Shown: in pieces, positions 19,868 through 28,842 of the stretch
Position numbering within the stretch: the stretch's first letter is position 1
Layout of the letters: the number at the start of each line of letters is the position of its first letter
Source of the DNA: Roseibacillus sp.
Lineage (GTDB): Bacteria > Verrucomicrobiota > Verrucomicrobiia > Verrucomicrobiales > Akkermansiaceae
Reading direction: 5' to 3'
DNA: 64,000 nt
Assembly (NCBI GenBank): GCA_028821775.1
Contig: JAPKFB010000008.1
Location: 1 to 64,000 of the forward strand
Made by a program: the position numbers and the translations under genes
The notes under the pieces: model-generated
Told to the model about the DNA's origin: nothing
Seen by the model: only the letters and a program-made list of their open reading frames with translations
Databases searched by the model: none

Positions 19868-21055
19868 TTACTCGATGATTTTGGCTACCCGGCCGGCTCC
19901 GACCGTGCGGCCACCTTCGCGAATGGCGAAACGCATCGTTTCTTCCATCGCAATTGGGGTGATGAGCGTGACGTTGAGAGTGACGTTATCACCAGGCATC
20001 ACCATTTCAACTCCCTTGGGAAGCTCGGTGCTGCCAGTCACATCCGTCGTCCGAAAGTAAAACTGCGGCCGGTAGTTCGCAAAAAACGGTGTGTGACGGC
20101 CACCCTCGTCCTTGGAGAGAACATAAACCTCAGCTTCGAACTTGGAGTGCGGCTTCACGGAACCGGTCTTGGCGATCACCTGACCGCGCTCGATGTCCTC
20201 TTTCTTCACTCCGCGCAGGAGGAGGCCCACATTGTCGCCGGCCCGTCCTTCGTCGAGGAGCTTCCGGAACATCTCGATGTCGGTGACCGTCGTCTTCGCG
20301 GTCTCTTTCATTCCGACGATTTCGACTTCTTCCATCTTGTGAACGATTCCGCGCTCGATGCGACCGGTAGCGACCGTGCCACGACCTTCAATCGAGAACA
20401 CGTCCTCGACCGGCATCAGGAAGTCCTTGTCGACCGGACGCTCGGGCTCGGGAATGTAGGTATCCACTGCTTCCATCAGCTTGAGGACCGATTCCTTTTG
20501 GGCGGCGTCTCCCTCGATCGCCTTGAGGGCAGAGCCCTTCACAATCGGAATGTCGTCGCCTGGGAAATCATACATGCTGAGCAATTCGCGAATTTCCATC
20601 TCAACGAGCTCAAGAAGCTCCTCGTCGTCGACCTGATCGATCTTGTTGAGATAGACCACGATTTTGGGGACCCCCACTTGGCGGGCCAGGAGGATGTGCT
20701 CCCGGGTCTGGGGCATCGGCCCGTCTGCGGCCGAGCAAACTAGGATCGCTCCGTCCATCTGAGCTGCACCGGTGATCATGTTCTTCACATAGTCAGCGTG
20801 TCCCGGACAATCAACGTGCGCGTAGTGGCGGTTTTCGGTCTCATACTCGACGTGGGCGGTATTAATAGTGATTCCGCGCTCCTTTTCCTCGGGGGCGGCA
20901 TCGATTTCATCATAAGCCTTCACGTCCCCCTTACCCATTTTCTCGGCAAGGACCATCGTGATCGCCGCGGTGAGTGTCGTTTTCCCATGGTCGACGTGGC
21001 CGATCGTGCCGACGTTTACGTGGGGCTTATTCCGTTCAAACTGTTCTTTGGCCAT
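19868..21055 (-). CDS. tuf: Elongation factor Tu
   Basis: 395 residues. G1 ([11 protein letters not shown]), G3 ([12 protein letters not shown]) and G4 (NKID) GTPase motifs are present, as are the domain II/III hallmarks ([20 protein letters not shown]) and the end [20 protein letters not shown]-Tu delivers aminoacyl-tRNA to the ribosome. ATG 21055 ([20 protein letters not shown]) is chosen over a 13-codon upstream extension. tRNA-Thr upstream and tRNA-Trp downstream match the ancestral tRNA-tufB-secE arrangement. Only one tuf gene is visible here. Confidence 0.97.
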   Translation of the reverse strand: MAKEQFERNKPHVNVGTIGHVDHGKTTLTAAITMVLAEKMGKGDVKAYDEIDAAPEEKERGITINTAHVEYETENRHYAHVDCPGHADYVKNMITGAAQMDGAILVCSAADGPMPQTREHILLARQVGVPKIVVYLNKIDQVDDEELLELVEMEIRELLSMYDFPGDDIPIVKGSALKAIEGDAAQKESVLKLMEAVDTYIPEPERPVDKDFLMPVEDVFSIEGRGTVATGRIERGIVHKMEEVEIVGMKETAKTTVTDIEMFRKLLDEGRAGDNVGLLLRGVKKEDIERGQVIAKTGSVKPHSKFEAEVYVLSKDEGGRHTPFFANYRPQFYFRTTDVTGSTELPKGVEMVMPGDNVTLNVTLITPIAMEETMRFAIREGGRTVGAGRVAKIIE

Positions 21056-21095
21056 TTGTTTGGTTGATGTTGATCTTTCTTTCGCTTCGCTCAAA

Positions 21096-21167
<72 letters not shown>

Positions 21168-21266
21168 GAGGTATTCGCTCATTTCGACGCGTGGACAGTT
21201 CACCCCTATGAAAGTCATAGTGTCCCGCAGGAGGGAAGAGACCAAACGCCGCCAGAAGCGGGGCGG

Positions 21267-21294
21267 AAATTAACAAAGCCCGCTATTCTGTCAA
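21267..21294 (-). promoter_or_regulatory. Candidate sigma-70 promoter for tRNA-Thr/tuf
   Basis: On the minus strand a perfect -35 box TTGACA (21294-21289) is followed after 16 bases by TAATTT (21272-21267). It lies about 100 bases upstream of the tRNA-Thr 5' end and just downstream of a run of nine Ts. It is the only strong -35 match seen ahead of this heavily expressed block; it is a by-eye call. Confidence 0.45.
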
Positions 21295-21386
21295 AAAAAA
21301 AGTAGAAGGGAAATAAATTTGTTCAAACCCCCCAATTTTAAGCCCCAAATCGCCCTGAACTCTAACAAGCCCCTCTTTCACGACTC

Positions 21387-22247
21387 TCATCCCTCGGTTT
21401 TTTCGCCCTCTTGGCCGTTCTCGGGAGGAGATTCCGGGCGCGCGAAAGTCTGATTACCTGGCGTGAACAATTCACTGACCCGACGCACTGCGGTCGCGCG
21501 CCCGGATTCTTCCTCGATATCCACGATCACGCCACAGAGCCGCACGGGCCCCTTCGCAACCGGAAACCTGGTGGGCAAACCCGTCCGGAAACGCCAAATA
21601 ACGGAGGGAATCTCCCGTCCCAACACTGACTCCGCCGGCCCACACATCCCCGAATCGGTCAAATAGGCCGTGCCCTCCGGAAAAATCTGCTCATCGGCGG
21701 TCTGAACATGAGTGTGCGTGCCCACCACGAGGGAAACCTTCCCGTCCAGGGCCCGACCCATCGCAATTTTCTCGCTGGTGGCCTCGGCATGAAAGTCGAC
21801 CACGATCGGCCCTACGCCTTCAGCCCGCATCGCTGCGGCCACTTTTTCCACTTCCGGCAATGGGTTCTCGAGCGGCGGATTCATGAAAACCCGGCCCTGA
21901 GCATTGATCACCCCCACCTTTCCCTTCGCGGTTTCCAGGATCACGCTTCCCTCTCCCGGCGCACCCTCGGTGTAATTGAGGGGACGTAAGAGACGCGGCT
22001 CGGTTGGGAAATACTCCATGATTTCCCGCTGATCCCACACGTGATCGCCAGTCGTGATCACAGCGGCCCCGGCCCGCAGGAGGTCGATCGCGATCTTCGA
22101 AGTGATCCCCCGTCCGCCCGCCGCGTTCTCGCCATTGACCACGATGAAATCGAGGTTCTCTTCCTCCTTCAGCCCAGCGAGACGGGCAATGACGGCCTTG
22201 CGACCGGGCTCTCCCACCACGTCGCCCAAAAACAGGATCCTGATCAT
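21387..22247 (-). CDS. YmdB/TIGR00282-type metallophosphoesterase
   Basis: 286 residues. It has the compact YmdB layout: MIRILFLGDVVGEPGRKAVI at the start, VVNGENAAGGRGIT, TTGDHVWDQREI, INAQGRVFM, VDFHAEATSEK and VVGTHTHVQTADE, followed by TDSGMCGP. Known relatives hydrolyse cyclic nucleotides (2',3'-cAMP/cGMP) and affect biofilm and motility programmes in Bacillus. The C-terminal 20 residues (PPENGQEGEKTEG) are low-complexity. It is divergent from the amidase at 22329 and not linked to rny, its partner elsewhere. Confidence 0.88.
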   Translation of the reverse strand: MIRILFLGDVVGEPGRKAVIARLAGLKEEENLDFIVVNGENAAGGRGITSKIAIDLLRAGAAVITTGDHVWDQREIMEYFPTEPRLLRPLNYTEGAPGEGSVILETAKGKVGVINAQGRVFMNPPLENPLPEVEKVAAAMRAEGVGPIVVDFHAEATSEKIAMGRALDGKVSLVVGTHTHVQTADEQIFPEGTAYLTDSGMCGPAESVLGREIPSVIWRFRTGLPTRFPVAKGPVRLCGVIVDIEEESGRATAVRRVSELFTPGNQTFARPESPPENGQEGEKTEG

Positions 22248-22328
22248 TCTGCAAATTCTATGATATTAGTCGGCTGGCGGAGGATTACCCAGAAAGTCAA
22301 ACACGTCCCCGCCGAACGACAACTGTAG

Positions 22329-23609
22329 ATGCCTAATCCGACCCGGAAAATCTCCCCTCTCCTCGTCGCCGGAGCGATTCTCGCTCTTGGGGTCGGGATC
22401 GGCACCCTGCTCATCCCACGATCCGTTCCCGACAAGCCCAATCCCGGACCGCTTCCCGATCCGCGCCTCGCCGGCCTCGGCGAGATCCCGGAGTGGACGA
22501 CCCTCCAAAAATACGACGGAGTCCTCACCCGCGCTCAGTTCGAAAAGGCCATGCGGGAAGTCTACGCCCTGAAAGAGAATTGGCATTGCACCCTCACGGA
22601 CAAGGCGGTGACCATCCATTCGGATTTCCAACCCGCCGGCCAGGTTATCAAATTCGCGACCCTAGGTGCACCCAAGTCGCCTCCGCGCTACTGGAGCCCC
22701 GCCAGCCTGCTCAAGGCCGCTCCCGTCGGCAAACCCCTCGCCGGGTTGCACATTGCCATCGATCCGGGACACCTCGGAGGCAAGTGGGCGATCATGGAGG
22801 AACGCTGGTATCAGCTGGGCACGAGCAAGCCGGTGGCGGAGGGCGACATGACCCTGCAAACCGCCCGCGTGCTCAAGCCGCAACTCGAGCAACTCGGCGC
22901 GAAGGTCACCCTGGTCCGTGAGACGACCAAACCTGTCACCGACAAGCGTCCCGAAGACTTCGGGGCCTATGCCGCACGCAGGATGCCAGGCGCTCCGGAG
23001 ACCGAGTTGCGCAAGGCGGCCGAGAAACTGTTCTATCGCACTTCCGAAATTCGCGCCCGGGCCAAGCTCGTGAACGGGACAATCAAACCGGACCTCATTC
23101 TCTGCCTTCACTTCAACGCCGAAAATTGGGGTAGCGAGGCAGACGCTCCCCGCTTCTCTCCCCGCAATCACTTCCACATGATCCTCCATGGTGCCTACAT
23201 GGAGGAGGAGATCGCCCACGAAGACGAACGCTTTGAAATGATGCACAAGATCTTTCAGGAAGTGCACGAGGAGGAGGTCGCTATCGCCACCGAACTGGCC
23301 AAGTCCTTTCGAGCCGATACGAAGCTCCCCAACTACATTTACCTCTTGGGCAAACCCACCATCCGGATCGGCCCCGGTCTCTGGGCCCGCAACCTCCTCG
23401 CCAACCGCCTCTACCAGTGCCCCGTCCTCTTCTTTGAACCCTACGTCATGAACAACAGGGACGTGCACGCCCGGGTGCAGGTCGGTGACTACGAAGGCGA
23501 AAAGGATGTCAACGGCAAGCTCCGCAAATCGATCTACCGCGAATATGCTCAAGCGGTGGTGAATGGGCTCGTCAATTACTATGAACCCCGTAGAAATGTC
23601 AGCCCGTAG
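22329..23609 (+). CDS. N-acetylmuramoyl-L-alanine amidase, Amidase_3-like
   Basis: 426 residues. One N-terminal membrane anchor or uncleaved signal (ISPLLVAGAILALGVGIGTL) precedes a region of about 130 residues and then the amidase fold. The zinc ligands are traceable: IAIDPGHLGG (His), a Glu in VAEGDMTLQTARVLK, and LCLHFNAENWG (His); the catalytic Glu is probably in LFFEPYVMNN. The spacing is wider than in AmiC, with a 100-residue charged helical insert (HEDERFEMMHKIFQEVHEEE), so substrate and regulation may differ. It acts on peptidoglycan in the periplasm. The next gene starts 39 bases downstream. Confidence 0.75.
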   Translation: MPNPTRKISPLLVAGAILALGVGIGTLLIPRSVPDKPNPGPLPDPRLAGLGEIPEWTTLQKYDGVLTRAQFEKAMREVYALKENWHCTLTDKAVTIHSDFQPAGQVIKFATLGAPKSPPRYWSPASLLKAAPVGKPLAGLHIAIDPGHLGGKWAIMEERWYQLGTSKPVAEGDMTLQTARVLKPQLEQLGAKVTLVRETTKPVTDKRPEDFGAYAARRMPGAPETELRKAAEKLFYRTSEIRARAKLVNGTIKPDLILCLHFNAENWGSEADAPRFSPRNHFHMILHGAYMEEEIAHEDERFEMMHKIFQEVHEEEVAIATELAKSFRADTKLPNYIYLLGKPTIRIGPGLWARNLLANRLYQCPVLFFEPYVMNNRDVHARVQVGDYEGEKDVNGKLRKSIYREYAQAVVNGLVNYYEPRRNVSP

Positions 23610-23648
23610 CCAAGCTTCCGCCAACCGGCCCGTCCCGATGAAGATCCC

Positions 23649-24479
23649 ATGAGCGCAACCCTCCTCATCGCCGGTCACGGCTATCTCGGCCAGGAACTCA
23701 GACGCCAGGCCTCCGCCGCTGGCTGGCGGGTCTCTGCCCTCTCCAAGTCCGGCGATCAACATTCCCTCCCTTGCGATCTCACCAATCGTGAGGCGGTTCG
23801 GACTCTCGCCTCCACCCTCGAACCTCCAACCGCCATCGTGCTGGCTGCTTCCTCCGACCGTGGCGGCCCGGATGCCTACCGCGCCATCTTTCTCGATGGC
23901 ACCCGCAATCTGCTCTCCACCTTTCCTGATTCCCACCTGCTCTTCGTGTCCAGCACCTCGGTCTATCATCAGACCGACGGTTCACTCGTCACCGAAGAAT
24001 CGCTCACCGCCCCGGTTCGCGAAACAAGCCGGATCCTCCTCGACGCCGAAAGGTTGATCCTGGCCTCAACGGGCACCGTCGCCCGTCTGGCCGGCCTCTA
24101 CGGTCCGACCCGCAGCGTGATCTTGAAACGCTTCCTACAAGACCAGGCTCTCATCGAAGAGGATGGACGGCGTTTTCTGAATCAAATCCATCTCGCCGAC
24201 GCCGCGGCCGCGCTCCTCCACCTGGCTTCCCGGTCGGAATCTTCGCGCAGCCAAATCTACAACCTGGCTGACTCCTCACCCCTGCACCAGGGCGACTGCT
24301 ACCTTGCGCTGGCCCAATTGTTCGAACGAGCTCTTCCCCCCACCGGCCCCCGCCCCGAGAACTCAAAACGAGCTTGGACCCACAAACGCGTGAGCAATGA
24401 GAAGCTCAGAGCAACAGGCTGGGAGCCAACCCATCCGTCCTTTGTCGATGCTGCGCAGGAAGTCGCACGCAGCTTGTAA
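23649..24479 (+). CDS. NAD-dependent epimerase/dehydratase-like protein (YeeZ type)
   Basis: 276 residues, extended SDR fold. LLIAGHGYLGQELRRQ is the dinucleotide-binding loop (GxGYLG, as in the YeeZ group) and VSSTSVYHQTDGS the Ser/Tyr active-site strand. The usual YxxxK helix is replaced by RETSRILLDAERL, which is also typical of YeeZ-like proteins, so classical epimerase chemistry is doubtful. RLAGLYGP and FLNQIHLADAAAAL are the substrate-side motifs. The substrate is unknown. It is likely co-transcribed with the amidase upstream. Confidence 0.75.
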   Translation: MSATLLIAGHGYLGQELRRQASAAGWRVSALSKSGDQHSLPCDLTNREAVRTLASTLEPPTAIVLAASSDRGGPDAYRAIFLDGTRNLLSTFPDSHLLFVSSTSVYHQTDGSLVTEESLTAPVRETSRILLDAERLILASTGTVARLAGLYGPTRSVILKRFLQDQALIEEDGRRFLNQIHLADAAAALLHLASRSESSRSQIYNLADSSPLHQGDCYLALAQLFERALPPTGPRPENSKRAWTHKRVSNEKLRATGWEPTHPSFVDAAQEVARSL

Positions 24480-24603
24480 CCATCGGCGGGCCGGAAGTCC
24501 CCCTCTCCACCACCGGCTCATTCATTCGAAACGCCCTGCCCAAGGCCCCTGGAATCGATTTCGGGGCTCTCTGGAGCGTGCGACTTGCAACTACGCGAGG
24601 CGC

Positions 24604-25413
24604 CTAGCGCCAGCGATACTTCCCAATTCCGTCCGCAATCGCACGCGCCGCCGTCGACTGAAACGAACTGGTCGCACAGCGTGCTCGCTCGCTGACATTA
24701 CTCATGAAGGCACACTCGACCAGCACGGCCGGGCACCTCGTGTGCACAAGGACCGCAAAGCGTGCAAAACGAACTCCGCGGTTCTTCAATTTGCAGTCGC
24801 GAACGAGCTCTCGCTGGATCGCATTCGCGAGCGAACGTCCCGCCGAGCCTGCATAAAAGGTCTCCCCTCCCCGCACCCACGAGCTCGGGGCCGAGTTGAA
24901 GTGGACGCTGACTAAAATGGCGTTGCGATACTGATTGGCGATCGCAGCCCGCCGGGACAGCGAAATGTAGGTGTTGCTGCGGCGGGTCATAATGACTCGA
25001 TAGCCCCGTTGCTTCAGATACCACTCCAGCTTCTGCGCGACCTTCATGTTCAGGTAGGATTCCTTAATCCCCCCTTTGTACGCGCCCCAGTCCTTGCCCC
25101 CGTGACCCGGATCGATCACGACCGTTTTTCCAACCCCAACCCGCGAGGTGTCACTCTTCTTCGCGCTCGTTCTACTCGAGGTGGAACTGCTTCGACTCGG
25201 AATGGTGAGCCGCTGCCCGACTCGAAGCTTGGTAACGTCCCTGATCCCGTTGACCGACTTCAGCGTATTGACGGAGGTCTTGTACTGCTTCGCCAGTCTA
25301 TAGAGGTTTTCCCCTTTTTTTATAGTATGAGTAGCACCAAATGCGAATACCCCCGAAAACAGGGCCATCATGGCGGAGACAAGACAAATGCGAGTGCGTA
25401 AGTGGGTGTACAT
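24604..25413 (-). CDS. LysM-domain N-acetylmuramoyl-L-alanine amidase
   Basis: 269 residues: signal peptide (LVSAMMALFSGVFAFGA), one LysM repeat (THTIKKGENLYRLAKQYKTS...LRVGQRLTIP), a Ser/Thr-rich linker, then Amidase_3. The zinc-site motifs are VVIDPGHGGKDWGA (His), KESYLN (Glu) and VSVHFNSAP (His), with the catalytic Glu in AVLVECAFMSN. LysM binds glycan chains, so this is a secreted cell-wall hydrolase, perhaps for daughter-cell separation. I chose ATG 25413 since the longer frame starts at TTG and adds an atypical leader. This is the second amidase within 3 kb. Confidence 0.9.
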   Translation of the reverse strand: MYTHLRTRICLVSAMMALFSGVFAFGATHTIKKGENLYRLAKQYKTSVNTLKSVNGIRDVTKLRVGQRLTIPSRSSSTSSRTSAKKSDTSRVGVGKTVVIDPGHGGKDWGAYKGGIKESYLNMKVAQKLEWYLKQRGYRVIMTRRSNTYISLSRRAAIANQYRNAILVSVHFNSAPSSWVRGGETFYAGSAGRSLANAIQRELVRDCKLKNRGVRFARFAVLVHTRCPAVLVECAFMSNVSERARCATSSFQSTAARAIADGIGKYRWR

Positions 25414-25476
25414 GAGCAACAGCAAAACTACTATAGCCCTGAATTTTAAAAAAGTCAAATAGTAAGTAAAAACTAA

Positions 25477-26337
25477 CTACTCCTTCCCCGACTCGTTCCC
25501 ATCAAGGTCGCCATCCCCCTGATAATCAAGGGCTTCCTCAACCGCGGCTCGGCGCTGAACCGAGAGCATGGGCCGAATCAGTCCATAAATCAGGTAGGCC
25601 GAAAAGAGGACCGCGGGGAGAATCCAATAGTAAAAGATCGTCGCGCCGACAAAAATGGTCCCAATCGCAAGCAGGGGAACGCTGGCCCGAGTGCTCCACC
25701 CCACTCCCTTGAAGCTCGGGTAGCGGATATTGCTGATCATCAGAAAGGAGAGTCCCAGCATGGCTCCTGCCAGAACCCAGTTCCAAGTCCCCAGTTGGCG
25801 ATCGGTTTGGTGAAGGTAGATGATGAGAAAGGTGAGCGAGGCGATGAAGCCGGCCGCCATCGGGATCGGAATGCCTCGGAAGGTCTTCATGTCCTCGGCA
25901 GTGCCCACCGCTGCCAGGCAGTTGAAGCGAGCGAGGCGGATGGCGCCGCAAAGAAGATAAATGAAGGCAATCGACCACCCCACTCCGGGCTCCGCCCGTT
26001 GAAACTGCTCCGGGAGTTCCAAATTGAGCAATACTGCCTTTGAACAAAGCAATGCGGGGGCCATTCCGAAGGAAACAAGGTCTGCCAGGGAGTCAAACTC
26101 CCGCCCAAAGTCGGACTCCTGTCCCCCCAGGCGGGCGAGGCGGCCATCTAACAGATCGAAGAGACAGGCTCCGAAGATCAAGAGCAGAGAGGTTTCATAG
26201 TAAACCTTGGCATCCTCGAAAAGAGGCTCCTGCATCCCCTTGAAAATCGTGAGGACCGCGAAAAACCCACAACACAGGTTTCCCGCCGTCATCAAGTTCG
26301 GCAAGAGATAGATCCGTGGCTCCTTGTCGCTGCCCAT
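25477..26337 (-). CDS. pssA: CDP-diacylglycerol-serine O-phosphatidyltransferase
   Basis: 286 residues, multi-pass inner-membrane enzyme making phosphatidylserine, precursor of phosphatidylethanolamine. The CDP-alcohol phosphotransferase signature D-x2-DGRLAR-x9-EFDSLAD is complete (FDLLDGRLARLGGQ, then FGREFDSLADLVSFG) near residues 60-90. At least six hydrophobic segments follow. YLLPNLMTAGNLCCGF at the start is typical of the PssA subgroup. The C-terminal 30 residues are charged and cytoplasmic. No psd gene is visible nearby. It is 63 bases upstream of the LysM amidase start and on the same strand. Confidence 0.9.
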   Translation of the reverse strand: MGSDKEPRIYLLPNLMTAGNLCCGFFAVLTIFKGMQEPLFEDAKVYYETSLLLIFGACLFDLLDGRLARLGGQESDFGREFDSLADLVSFGMAPALLCSKAVLLNLELPEQFQRAEPGVGWSIAFIYLLCGAIRLARFNCLAAVGTAEDMKTFRGIPIPMAAGFIASLTFLIIYLHQTDRQLGTWNWVLAGAMLGLSFLMISNIRYPSFKGVGWSTRASVPLLAIGTIFVGATIFYYWILPAVLFSAYLIYGLIRPMLSVQRRAAVEEALDYQGDGDLDGNESGKE

Positions 26338-26408
26338 CGCGGTGACTATAAGACAAAATTTGCCTCACAAACACTGGAATTCGTCGCGATCCGATCCATG
26401 CTCCTCTC

Positions 26409-26963
26409 GTGGATCCAGCAACCCCAGTCTCGATCAGCCCCGATGACCGCATGGAAGACCTCCTCGCGAGCCTGCCGGGGGCCCGGCGCGCCCTGTTTTC
26501 CACCTATCATGTCGGCGGCTGCCAAAGCTGTTCCTACCGCGATGACGAAACGCTCTCCGAAGTCTGCTCCCGCAATGAAATTGCGGTCGAGGAAGCGATT
26601 GCCGAACTCCTCGCCAGTCACGAGCGAGATCACGAAATGCTCATCACCCCGGCGGAACTGAAGGCCCGCCTCGACGCTGGCGAGTCCCTGCGCCTTCTCG
26701 ATATTCGCACCCGCGAAGAACACGACGCAGTTCGTCTCGAGGGAACCGAGTTTCTCTCTCAGGATCTTCAGAACGAACTCTTTGCCACCCCACCCGATCA
26801 GGCCATCATCCTGGTGGATCACCGTGGTCGCGACGTCCTCGATCGCTGCGCTTGGTTTCATGGCCATGGCCTCAAGAGCGCTCTCGCCCTCGCCGGCGGA
26901 ATCGATGCCTGGGCCAGGGAGGTTGATTCATCCGTGCAACGCTATCGCTTGGAGCTGGAGTAG
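26409..26963 (+). CDS. Rhodanese-like protein without catalytic Cys, with Cys-bearing N-terminal region
   Basis: 184 residues. The N-terminal 75 residues hold HVGGCQSCSYRDDETLSEVC, three cysteines in a helical region that could bind a metal or Fe-S centre. The C-terminal part (LITPAELKARLDAGESLRLL, then DIRTREEHDAVRLEGT...ALAGGIDAWARE) is a rhodanese fold. Where the persulfide Cys should sit (VVYCxxGxRS) the sequence is ILVDHRGRDVLDRC, so sulfurtransferase activity is unlikely in the usual way. The start is GTG 26409; an ATG at 26451 is the alternative. It diverges from pssA. Confidence 0.75.
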   Translation: MDPATPVSISPDDRMEDLLASLPGARRALFSTYHVGGCQSCSYRDDETLSEVCSRNEIAVEEAIAELLASHERDHEMLITPAELKARLDAGESLRLLDIRTREEHDAVRLEGTEFLSQDLQNELFATPPDQAIILVDHRGRDVLDRCAWFHGHGLKSALALAGGIDAWAREVDSSVQRYRLELE

Positions 26964-26969
26964 CGCCCG

Positions 26970-27403
26970 GAAATATTTCTCTCGCAGAGGGTTCCGCTTC
27001 TCCAACAACTGCGCCCCCCAATTTCTCTTCCAGGCCGGCGCTCTCCAGATTCTGCCTCACCCACTCCACCGGAAACGGTCCCATCCGATCAAACACATCA
27101 CCCAGCGTCCGGTTGCGCAGTTCTCGATCGTGTATCTTCTGGACCCAACTGAGCGTTCCACTCACGTTGCGCCGAGCCAATACGCCGCTGTAGTGCACGA
27201 CGGCCTCATCGGACTCGGCCCCGTTGAGATGGCTTTCCAGCCACTGCCCATAAGTATCGGACTGCGCAGGGGCCCATGAGGACACCGTAGTTTTCAGGTC
27301 CTCTGCCCGCCACTCCTCCGTCGAGCGCGCAATCAACTTCCAGGACCTGTTCCAGCTCTTTCCCCCGCAACTCATCCTTCAAGGCGTTCAAGATTGCTTC
27401 CAC
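26970..27403 (-). pseudogene. Remnant of a helical-repeat protein
   Basis: Two minus-strand frames together give a broken helical protein. The first runs MEAILNALKDELRGKELEQV; the second, after a frameshift near 27320, contains YGQWLESHLNGAESDEAVVH, SGTLSWVQKIHDRELRNRTL and FPVEWVRQNLESAG. This A-L-x-W-x-x-x-I-x-D-x-x-L-R pattern is like the repeat proteins often found after ECF sigma factors in Verrucomicrobiota. Lacking a full frame, it is read as decayed. No function can be assigned. Confidence 0.5.
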
Positions 27404-27463
27404 GCAAGTTGCTTCCGTTTCCGCTATGGACGCCTCATTTCTGGCGACGCTGCGCCCAACTAC

Positions 27464-27667
27464 CTAACCGGCGCCGGCCGTTGCCAGAAGCAACACGCCT
27501 CCGATTCCGTTCTCTGCCTTGAGCGACCCCGCCTTCTTCGCAAGGGTGATGAACACATTCTGCGACACCTCTTCCAACGGGCATTCACGGCACAACCTGC
27601 CGCCCAGGCTCTCCTTGTGACAAAAAAGCGCCCCGCAATCCCAATCTTTTCCCCTCTTAAGGCCCAA
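27464..27667 (-). pseudogene. ECF sigma factor remnant (region 2 fragment)
   Basis: The minus strand reads LEEVSQNVFITLAKKAGSLK, then AENGIGG and a stop. In ECF sigma factors of this phylum the matching stretch is E-(E/D)-V-(A/S)-QNVF-x-ALA-(R/K)-KAG-x-L with a GGWL end, which is sigma-70 region 2. Neither a proper N-terminus nor region 4 can be found on either side. It precedes the helical-repeat remnant on the same strand, so together they look like one dead sigma/repeat-protein locus. Confidence 0.6.
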
Positions 27668-27719
27668 TGCTCCAAAAGAATGCTTAACACTTGAGACTTA
27701 AGACCTGAAACTCCCTCTC

Positions 27720-28661
27720 ATGAACCGTCGCCACTTCCTCGCCGCCACCAGCGCTACTGCAGCCGCTCTCACCACCGCTCATGGCGACCACCATGAAAAG
27801 AAGAAAACGGCGGCTAAACCACCCCACACCGGACCCAACCGCATCGGGGTCTCGTCCTATTCCTTCTGGGGATTTCGCCGCCAGGAGCTCCGCTCACTCG
27901 CCAGCAACCTGGAACACGCCGCCCGCATGGGCTTCGACGGCCTCGAAATCCTGCAACGCCAGTTTGAAAATACCGACCGCGCCACCCTCCAAAAGGTCAA
28001 GCGTCACGCCTTTGTCCTCGGCCTCGATCTCATGGGCTACTCGACCCACCAGGGATTCCTCTCCCCCGACAAAGAGAAGCGGCAAAAGAACATCGATCAC
28101 ACCCTCGACTGCCTCGAGCAGGCCTACCAACTCGGCATTCCAACCATGCGCGTCAACTCCGGCACTTGGGGAACCTCGAAAAACTTTGACGACCTCATGG
28201 CCAAGCGCGGCATTGAGGAGCCCCTCAAGGGATACACCGAGAAGGACGCTTACGAGTGGGTCATCGACGCTTACGCGAAGCTGGTCCCCGAAGCTGCAAA
28301 CCGCGGTGTCATCATGGGTTTGGAAAATCACTGGGGCCTCGGCGTCACTCCCGAAGGCATCAAGCGCGTTGTCGATGCCATCGACTCGCCCTGGCTCCAG
28401 GTCACCCTCGACACCGGCAACTTCCTCGAAGACCCCTACGATCGCCTCGCTCAGCTCGCGCCTCAGACGGTCCTCATGCAAACCAAGACCTATCATGGCG
28501 GAGGTCGTTGGTACACTCTCGATCTCGACTACGCCCGCATCGCCAAAATCATGAAGGAGGCCGGCTTCAAGGGCTACGTCTCCCTCGAGTTCGAAGGCAA
28601 AGAAGATCCCCTCACCGCCATCCCGAAGTCGTTGGCAATGTTGCGCAAACACTTCGGGTAG
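27720..28661 (+). CDS. Tat-exported sugar phosphate isomerase/epimerase-like TIM barrel
   Basis: 313 residues. It begins with a twin-arginine signal (MNRRHFLAATSATAAALTTA) followed by a His/Lys-rich linker. The barrel (AP_endonuc_2/xylose isomerase-like) shows GVSSYSFWGFRRQ, MGFDGLEILQRQFEN, MRVNSGTWG, GLENHWGLGVTPE (a metal-ligand Glu and the following His), TLDTGNFLEDPY (Asp) and YVSLEFEGKEDP (Glu). These fit metal-dependent sugar isomerases or epimerases. It acts in the periplasm if exported. A DUF1080 protein about 430 bases downstream suggests work on related oligosaccharides; the substrate is unknown. Confidence 0.85.
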   Translation: MNRRHFLAATSATAAALTTAHGDHHEKKKTAAKPPHTGPNRIGVSSYSFWGFRRQELRSLASNLEHAARMGFDGLEILQRQFENTDRATLQKVKRHAFVLGLDLMGYSTHQGFLSPDKEKRQKNIDHTLDCLEQAYQLGIPTMRVNSGTWGTSKNFDDLMAKRGIEEPLKGYTEKDAYEWVIDAYAKLVPEAANRGVIMGLENHWGLGVTPEGIKRVVDAIDSPWLQVTLDTGNFLEDPYDRLAQLAPQTVLMQTKTYHGGGRWYTLDLDYARIAKIMKEAGFKGYVSLEFEGKEDPLTAIPKSLAMLRKHFG

Positions 28662-28676
28662 GCTCTTCATCCACCC

Positions 28677-28842
28677 CTAGTGTTCTGTCAGGATTGAGTG
28701 GAGAGATCAGCGCGCAGAAGAAGGGAGTCCTGACAGGGCGCCGAAAGGCAGTGGATTGGGCCATCCTCGATGATTCGGGAACGCAGCCCGCCCTTCATTC
28801 CACAAGTGATCATCCGTCACCTCGATCCTGACAGAGCACTAG
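28677..28842. mobile_element. 166-bp MITE-like inverted-repeat element, copy A
   Basis: The segment begins and ends in CTAG and has 22-bp terminal inverted repeats with two mismatches (outer 18 bases CTAGTGYTCTGTCAGGAT, then YGAG; Y marks the mismatches). It encodes no protein. A second copy at 47496-47663 matches across about 147 bases without gaps, at roughly 80% identity by hand count. IS630 elements are known to insert at CTAG and duplicate TA; the ends here fit that pattern, and an IS630-type transposase remnant lies 1.1 kb away. I read it as a non-autonomous (MITE) relative of an IS630-type element. Confidence 0.7.

Noticed and set aside
22329-25413. The two cell-wall amidases as a recent tandem duplication
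   Set aside because: They differ in domain order (anchor plus insert versus LysM plus compact domain) and in most sequence; only the zinc-site motifs are shared.
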